Positions 40,595 to 45,499 of a stretch of 45,499 nucleotides of DNA are shown one piece after another (position 1 is the stretch's first letter; each line of letters starts with the position of its first letter). Source of the DNA: JBFLXB01 sp964570625 (GTDB lineage Bacteria; Nitrospirota; Nitrospiria; 2-01-FULL-66-17). Position numbers and translations under genes: made by a program. The notes under the pieces were generated by a model. The model had not been told where the DNA came from. It saw only the letters and a list, made by a program, of their open reading frames with translations, and did not search any database. The stretch covers positions 1 to 45,499 of the forward strand of contig CAZMYW010000018.1 in the NCBI GenBank assembly GCA_964570625.1. The letters run 5' to 3'.

Positions 40595-42045
40595 CACGCA
40601 AGCCGCATTTTGAGCAGCTCGTTGACGGTTGCGGGATTCGCTTTCCCTTGCGTGCGCTTCATCACCTGGCCGACGAAGAAGCCGAAGAGTTTGTCCTTTC
40701 CCGATCGGTACTGCTCGAGTTCCTTGGGACTGTCGGCAAGGACCTGATCGATCACCGCGGCCAGTTCGCCCGCGTCGCTGACCTGGGTGAGCCCCTTGGC
40801 CGCCACCACGGCACCGGGTTGGGCTCCGGTCCGGTACATCTCCTCGAACACGGTTTTGGCGATCTTACCGCTGATCGTCCCGTTTTCCATCAATGCGAAC
40901 AACGCCGCGAGCGCTTCGGGGGTCACCCGGCACGCTTCGATCTCGATGCCGTCGGCGTTGAGCAACGCGAGCAACTCGCTCATGATCCAGTTCGCGGCGG
41001 CCTTGGCCGGCGCCCGGTGGCCCACCACGGCCTCGTAGTATTCCGCGAGCGCGCGCGCGCCGGTCAACACGGTCGCGTCATACGCGGACAGTCCGTACTG
41101 CGCAACGAACCGCGTGCGTTTGGCCTCGGGCAACTCGGGCATGCCCGCGCGAATCTCCTCGATCCACGCCGCGGGCGGCGCCAGCGGCACCAGATCAGGG
41201 TCCGGGAAATATCGGTAGTCGTGTGCGTCTTCCTTGCTCCGCATCGACGCGGACACGCCCCGTTGCGGATCGAACAACCGGGTTTCCTGCACGACCCGTC
41301 CGCCCGACTCCACGTGTTCGGTCTGCCGTTGCACCTCGTATTCGATCGCCCGCTTCACGTACCGGAAGGAGTTGATGTTCTTCAACTCCACGCGCGTGCC
41401 AAAGGCTTCGCTGCCCAGCGGGCGGATCGAGACGTTGGCGTCGCAGCGAAAACTCCCTTCCTCCATGTTGCCGTCGCAGATGCCCAAGTAGACGACCAAT
41501 TCGCGCAGCGCTTTCAGATAGACCACCGCTTCGTCGGAGGACCGCAAGTGCGGCTCGCTCACGATCTCCAGCAGCGGTGTGCCCGCGCGGTTCAAGTCCA
41601 CGTGGCTCTCACCGTTGCCCACGTCGTGCAGGTTCTTGCCCGCGTCTTCCTCCAGATGCGCGCGAGTCAGGCCGATCCGTTTGGTGTCCCCGTCCAGCGC
41701 CACGTCCACCCACCCGCCCTCGCAAATCGGCAGTTCGTACTGCGAGATCTGGTAGCCCTTGGGCAGATCGGGATAGAAGTAATTTTTGCGCGCAAACCGA
41801 CTCGCGACCGCGATGCGGGCGTTCACCGCCAAGCCGAGGCGGATCGCGAACTCGACCGCCCGACGGTTGATCACCGGCAACACGCCCGGCATCCCCAGGC
41901 ACACCGGGCACACCTGCGTGTTCGAGGCCGCCCCGAACGTGGTCGAGCAGCCGCAAAACATCTTGGACCGGGTGAGGAGTTGCGCGTGCACCTCCAGCCC
42001 GATCACGGTCTCGTACACGGTGTTGGTCGCGGCCGCGATCGTCAT
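40594..42045 (-). CDS. gatB: Asp/Glu-tRNA(Asn/Gln) amidotransferase subunit B
   Basis: A 483-residue subunit that phosphorylates the tRNA-bound Asp or Glu. Recognised segments: YETVIGLEVHAQLLTRSKMFCGC, a zinc site CGCS and CPVCLGMPG, YFYPDLPKGYQISQYE, DLNRAGTPLLEIVSEP, DANVSIRPLG, and KNINSFRYVKRAIEYE. The C-terminal tRNA-binding GatB/Yqey domain ends in FGFFVGQVMKRTQGKANPATVNELL. ATG at 42045 overlaps the gatA stop (ATGA). Confidence 0.97.
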   Translation of the reverse strand: MTIAAATNTVYETVIGLEVHAQLLTRSKMFCGCSTTFGAASNTQVCPVCLGMPGVLPVINRRAVEFAIRLGLAVNARIAVASRFARKNYFYPDLPKGYQISQYELPICEGGWVDVALDGDTKRIGLTRAHLEEDAGKNLHDVGNGESHVDLNRAGTPLLEIVSEPHLRSSDEAVVYLKALRELVVYLGICDGNMEEGSFRCDANVSIRPLGSEAFGTRVELKNINSFRYVKRAIEYEVQRQTEHVESGGRVVQETRLFDPQRGVSASMRSKEDAHDYRYFPDPDLVPLAPPAAWIEEIRAGMPELPEAKRTRFVAQYGLSAYDATVLTGARALAEYYEAVVGHRAPAKAAANWIMSELLALLNADGIEIEACRVTPEALAALFALMENGTISGKIAKTVFEEMYRTGAQPGAVVAAKGLTQVSDAGELAAVIDQVLADSPKELEQYRSGKDKLFGFFVGQVMKRTQGKANPATVNELLKMRLA

Positions 42046-43526
42046 GCGTGCCGTCCGATCGGCGGCTTCTGCGTCTTCCACTCCGTGACGCGCTCGTACG
42101 CGGCGGCGGCGCGCAGGATCGTGGCCTCCGCGAACGGTTTGCCGATGATCTGCAACCCGATCGGCAGGCCCTCCGGTGACAACCCGCACGGCAACGACAA
42201 CGCGGGGACACCCGCCAGGTTGACGGAGATCGTGAAGATGTCCGACAGATACATCTGCAACGGGTCCTGGGTCTTCTCGCCGAACCGGAACGCGGGCGTC
42301 GGCGCGGTGGGCGTGGCGATAACGTCCACCTGCTGGAAGGCCCGGTCGAAGTCGCGCGTGATCAGCGTCCGCACGCGCTGGGCCTTGGTGTAATACGCAT
42401 CATAATACCCGGACGACAGGGCGTAGGTCCCGAGCATGATCCGGCGTTTGACCTCGGGGCCGAACCCTTCGGCGCGGCTCCGGAAGTACAGATCCGCCAG
42501 GTTGACCGGGGATTTGGCCCGGTACCCGTATTTGACGCCGTCGTAGCGCGCCAGATTGGAGCTGGCTTCGGCGGTGGCCAACAGGTAATACACGGCCACG
42601 GCGTACTCGGTGTGGGGCAGCGAAATTTCCTCGATGACTGCGCCCTCTTGCTCCAGCACTCGAAACGCGGCCCTGACCGATTCTTCGACCGCCCGATCCA
42701 TGCCGGAGACGAAATACTCCTTGGGCACGCCGACACGAAGCCCCCGCACCCCGGTCCGGAGGTCCGCCGTGTAGTCGACCGGCGGGACATCGGCCGAGGT
42801 GGAATCGTTCGGGTCGTGGCCCGCAATGGCGTTCAACAACAACGCCGCATCTTCCACGTCCTTGGCGAGCGGTCCGATCTGATCGAGCGACGATGCGAAC
42901 GCCACCAGGCCGTAGCGGGACACCCGTCCGTACGTGGGCTTGAGCCCGACCACCCCGCAACACGCGGCCGGCTGGCGAATCGACCCACCCGTGTCGGACC
43001 CGAGTGCGCCAAGGCACGCGTCAGCGGCCACGGCCGCCGCGGACCCTCCGCTCGACCCGCCGGGTATCCGGTCGCGGCCCCAGGGATTCTTGGTGGCGCC
43101 GAACGCGGAGTTCTCGGTGGACGAGCCCATTGCGAATTCGTCCATGTTGGTCTTGCCCGCGAACACGGCGCCCATGGACCGCAGGCGGTCCACCACCGTG
43201 GCGTCGTACGGCGGCACGAACCCCTCAAGGATCTTCGACGCACACGTGGTCTTGATCCCGGTGGTGCACAGGTTGTCTTTCAGCGCGATCGGAATCCCGG
43301 TCAGGGGTGTCACCCCTTCCCCCGAACGGATCCTCCGGTCGGCGTCGTCGGCTTGCCGGCGCGCCAGGTCGCGCGTGAGCAGCAGGTACGCGTGTACCTC
43401 GGAGTCGACCGCCGCGATCCGCGATTCCACGCTCTCCCATAACTCGCGCGCGCTGATTCGCCGCGCCACCAACTGTTCGTGCGCTTCGTGGATCGTCAGA
43501 CCGTACAGCGCCCGCGCCTCAGCCAT
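42042..43526 (-). CDS. gatA: Asp/Glu-tRNA(Asn/Gln) amidotransferase subunit A
   Basis: A 494-residue amidase releasing ammonia from glutamine for transamidation. The Ser-cisSer-Lys triad is intact: IPIALKDNLCT (Lys), PGGSSGGSAAAVAAD, and GSDTGGSIRQPAACCGVVGLKPTYGRVSRYG. GatC, which usually precedes gatA, is absent here; cca lies directly upstream and overlaps by 8 bases, so gatC must be elsewhere. The long run gatA-gatB with 4-base overlaps indicates coupled translation. Confidence 0.97.
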   Translation of the reverse strand: MAEARALYGLTIHEAHEQLVARRISARELWESVESRIAAVDSEVHAYLLLTRDLARRQADDADRRIRSGEGVTPLTGIPIALKDNLCTTGIKTTCASKILEGFVPPYDATVVDRLRSMGAVFAGKTNMDEFAMGSSTENSAFGATKNPWGRDRIPGGSSGGSAAAVAADACLGALGSDTGGSIRQPAACCGVVGLKPTYGRVSRYGLVAFASSLDQIGPLAKDVEDAALLLNAIAGHDPNDSTSADVPPVDYTADLRTGVRGLRVGVPKEYFVSGMDRAVEESVRAAFRVLEQEGAVIEEISLPHTEYAVAVYYLLATAEASSNLARYDGVKYGYRAKSPVNLADLYFRSRAEGFGPEVKRRIMLGTYALSSGYYDAYYTKAQRVRTLITRDFDRAFQQVDVIATPTAPTPAFRFGEKTQDPLQMYLSDIFTISVNLAGVPALSLPCGLSPEGLPIGLQIIGKPFAEATILRAAAAYERVTEWKTQKPPIGRHA

Positions 43527-45024
43527 CCGACACCGCAGCGCCCGTTTGTCGTTTGAGCCACGCCAGGGCTTCGTGAGCGGTCGTGACGTCGCCCGCCAAC
43601 TGCGCCTCTCGGACCATCGCCAGATACTTTCCGATCATCGGTCCCGGTTTCAGCCCGAACTCGTCCATGATCTGCCTGCCGTCGAGCAACGGCGGGGGCA
43701 GCCCTTTGCGGCCACGGTCGAGATCCGCCAATTTGGCGATCCGCGCCCGCATCGCGCGGTAGTTGGTCAGATCCGGCGTCCCCGACGGCGGGACCGTGGC
43801 GGACCCGTCCGCCCACATGAGCATCAGGAGCTGCTCGCCGGCTTTGGGATCGGCGAAAAAGTAGCGTTCGATCGTGGAGTTTTTCATCTCCTCGATCGCC
43901 CCGTGCACGAGCAATAAATGGTGCGCTACCAGCCATGCCAGCCGTTCCGCATCGATATGCCACTCGGAGTCCCGCGGGAACTGCGACAACTTGATCCGCT
44001 CGCAGATCACCCGCGCCATCCGCGCGCCCACGTTGTCGTGATTGTTGAACCGGATCCGGTCCGCCCCGTCCTTTTCAGGCGTGGTGATGGTCACGGGTTT
44101 GGCCACGTCGTGCAGCAACACGGCGAAAATCACCTCGGCGTCCGACGATCTCCCCGGCCACTCCGCGGCGAACTCCGGCGACTGCACGCGCTGCAAGGCC
44201 AGCCGCGTGTGCGTCCACACATCACCCTCCGCGTGGTAATTCGTCGGCTGCGGGCACCCCTTCATGGGCAACAACTCGGGCACCACCGCGGCGATGGCGC
44301 CGCTCGTGTCCCAGAGGTCCAGCGCCTTGACGGGATCGGTCACGAACGCACGGACCAACTCACGGCCCACGGTTTCCCGGGGGACCAGGAACTCGCTCCC
44401 TCGCAACGTGTTGATCTGGGGCATGAGCTGGACGAGCGACGCCCACGTGAGTTCGTCCCACTCGAATCCGAGCTGGCAAGCCAGCCGGAGGCCGCGAAGC
44501 ATCCGCGAATAGTCTTCGGCGAATCGATGGCCTGGATCACCCACCGCGCGCAGGCGGCGTCCACAGAGGTCTGCTTTGCCGCCGAAGGGATCCACCAACT
44601 CCTCGGTCGCCACGTTCAGCGCCATCGCGTTGACGGTGTAGTCCCGCCGGCCCAGGTCCTCTTCGATCCGCAGCAGGGGATCGGATTGCACCGAGAACTC
44701 GCGATACGCGCCGGACAGACTCTCCGAGTGTTCGGTTCGCGGCAACGCCACATCGATCGCGTCCTGCGGGTCTCCTCCCTGCGGGACGAACTTATACACG
44801 CCGAAGGTCTTGCCCACGTAATTGACCCGCCCGAGATCGGACAAACACCGCTCCAACTCGTTGCCCGGCACGCCGCGCACCACGAAGTCCAGATCCTTGG
44901 TCTCGCGCCCCAGCATGGCGTCGCGCACCGCCCCGCCCACCAGGTACACCTCGGCCTGAGGGAATCGCCGGTTGAGGGCGCCCAGGAACGCCAGTTCAGG
45001 TTGTTTGAGCGCTTCGATTCGCAT
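43519..45024 (-). CDS. CCA-adding enzyme / poly(A) polymerase family with HD domain
   Basis: A 501-residue nucleotidyltransferase. The head domain has VYLVGGAVRDAMLGRETKDLDFVV (class II GG-motif and DxD), DYTVNAMALNVATEELVDPFGG, and the RMLRGLRLACQLGFEW segment for nucleotide selection. An HD domain follows (VIFAVLLHDVAKPVTI...HHLLLVHG), likely a phosphohydrolase. The enzyme probably repairs or adds the tRNA 3' CCA end; the sequence does not separate CCA-adding from A-adding or poly(A) activity. It begins 17 bases after panD and overlaps gatA. Confidence 0.9.
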   Translation of the reverse strand: MRIEALKQPELAFLGALNRRFPQAEVYLVGGAVRDAMLGRETKDLDFVVRGVPGNELERCLSDLGRVNYVGKTFGVYKFVPQGGDPQDAIDVALPRTEHSESLSGAYREFSVQSDPLLRIEEDLGRRDYTVNAMALNVATEELVDPFGGKADLCGRRLRAVGDPGHRFAEDYSRMLRGLRLACQLGFEWDELTWASLVQLMPQINTLRGSEFLVPRETVGRELVRAFVTDPVKALDLWDTSGAIAAVVPELLPMKGCPQPTNYHAEGDVWTHTRLALQRVQSPEFAAEWPGRSSDAEVIFAVLLHDVAKPVTITTPEKDGADRIRFNNHDNVGARMARVICERIKLSQFPRDSEWHIDAERLAWLVAHHLLLVHGAIEEMKNSTIERYFFADPKAGEQLLMLMWADGSATVPPSGTPDLTNYRAMRARIAKLADLDRGRKGLPPPLLDGRQIMDEFGLKPGPMIGKYLAMVREAQLAGDVTTAHEALAWLKRQTGAAVSDG

Positions 45025-45041
45025 GGCTCGTGAGCGTTGCC

Positions 45042-45392
45042 CTACGACTTGATCCTATTTTTCTCGTCCACCTTCACGATCGTCGGCTTGTAGTTGCTCA
45101 ACTCGTCCTGCGAGTAATATTCGTAACAGAAGATAATGACTTGATCGCCGATCATGGCTTTGCGCGCGGTGGGTCCGTTCAGGCAGACGATGCCCGACCC
45201 GCGGGGCCCAGGAATCACGTACGTCTCGAACCGTTCGCCGTTCTGCACGTTGGAGACCATGATCTGCTCGTACGGCAACATGCCCGCCGCGTCGATCAGA
45301 TTCTGATCCAGCGTCAAACTACCTTCGTAGTCAATGTCCGCGCCAGTAACCGTGGCGCGATGAATTTTTGACCGCAGCATCAACCTCAACAT
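45042..45392 (-). CDS. panD: Aspartate 1-decarboxylase
   Basis: A 116-residue pyruvoyl enzyme making beta-alanine for coenzyme A. The MLRSKIHRATVTGADIDYEGSLTLDQNLID segment contains the Gly-Ser self-cleavage site (about residues 24-25, YEGS) that produces the pyruvoyl group. NVQNGERFETYVIPGPRGSGIVCLNGPTARKAMIGDQVIIFCYEYY completes the fold. The first ATG (45392) is favoured because family members begin MxRxML; the ATG at 45380 is possible. It is the first gene of the long minus-strand run. Confidence 0.97.
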   Translation of the reverse strand: MLRLMLRSKIHRATVTGADIDYEGSLTLDQNLIDAAGMLPYEQIMVSNVQNGERFETYVIPGPRGSGIVCLNGPTARKAMIGDQVIIFCYEYYSQDELSNYKPTIVKVDEKNRIKS

Positions 45393-45442
45393 ACTCCCGT
45401 CTCTCCCCTGAACCAGATCTTGTCCGAGTACTCCATTCCATA

Positions 45443-45499
45443 AGCCTGTTCAGGGATGGTCAGATGCCAGGCGCCGCGAGCACCGCACCGGAGCGTACT
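45443..45499 (-). repeat. GC-rich palindromic-ended repeat, copy D (cut by window edge)
   Basis: Begins AGCCTGTTCAGGGATGGTCAG and continues into GCGCCGCGAGCACCG and GGAGCGTACT, the same core as copies A-C. It is 51 bases upstream of panD, so the panD promoter may lie inside or just beside it. Confidence 0.75.

Noticed and set aside
40648..42393. Plus-strand frame of 581 codons
   Set aside because: Complement of gatB and gatA; no protein-like features.
1..45499. CRISPR arrays, rRNA and tRNA genes
   Set aside because: No regularly spaced direct repeats with unique spacers and no rRNA or tRNA sequence were recognised by eye; a covariance search could still find a tRNA.

Overview
The window is GC-rich bacterial chromosome from a Gram-negative organism: lptA, lptB and lptC for lipopolysaccharide export, rpoN, purU and many core housekeeping genes are present. 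The glyQ-glyS-ppdK order, the NorQ/NorD-type pair, the tetraheme cytochrome, the adrenodoxin-reductase-like flavoprotein and the small GC-rich palindromic repeats would fit the Nitrospirota or a related chemolithotrophic lineage. That placement is an inference from gene content only. No rRNA, tRNA or CRISPR array was recognised.

Layout. (1) 1-3870 is an accessory patch that looks less GC-rich by eye: two ~97 % identical membrane-protein genes, a small lipoprotein gene, a REP-type (RAYT) transposase unit closed by perfect 24-base inverted repeats, solo copies of the same repeat, and an mrr restriction gene that looks like a relic integron cassette. (2) 3873-9577 (minus) is glyQ-glyS-ppdK. (3) 9756-12092 (plus) is a YjgN-like membrane protein followed by an M48 peptidase. 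(4) 12116-19387 (minus) holds lptC-lptA-lptB-rpoN-hpf-rapZ-ubiX plus an unknown gene, with a degenerate HflX-like GTPase upstream. (5) 19596-21599 has an unknown exported protein, purU and a small partner. (6) 21730-31645 (plus) has a NorQ/CbbQ ATPase, two unknown genes, a NorD/CbbO-type VWA protein, nadK with a beta-propeller protein, and a flavoprotein with a divergent MoeA-like protein. (7) 45392-31684 (minus) is about 13.7 kb with all genes on one strand: panD-cca-gatA-gatB-tetraheme cytochrome-eno-ftsB-era-mgtE-recO-ECF sigma-anti-sigma-three exported proteins-PilZ. Many of its junctions overlap by 1 to 26 bases, which suggests translational coupling.

Four copies of a ~120-170 bp repeat with palindromic ends lie in or beside gene ends (12709, 20204, 26849, 45443). 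One supplies the ubiX stop codon. The least explained parts are the cassette/REP patch at the left, the NorQ-x-y-NorD locus, the flavoprotein/MoeA-like pair, and the sigma/anti-sigma locus with its exported neighbours.
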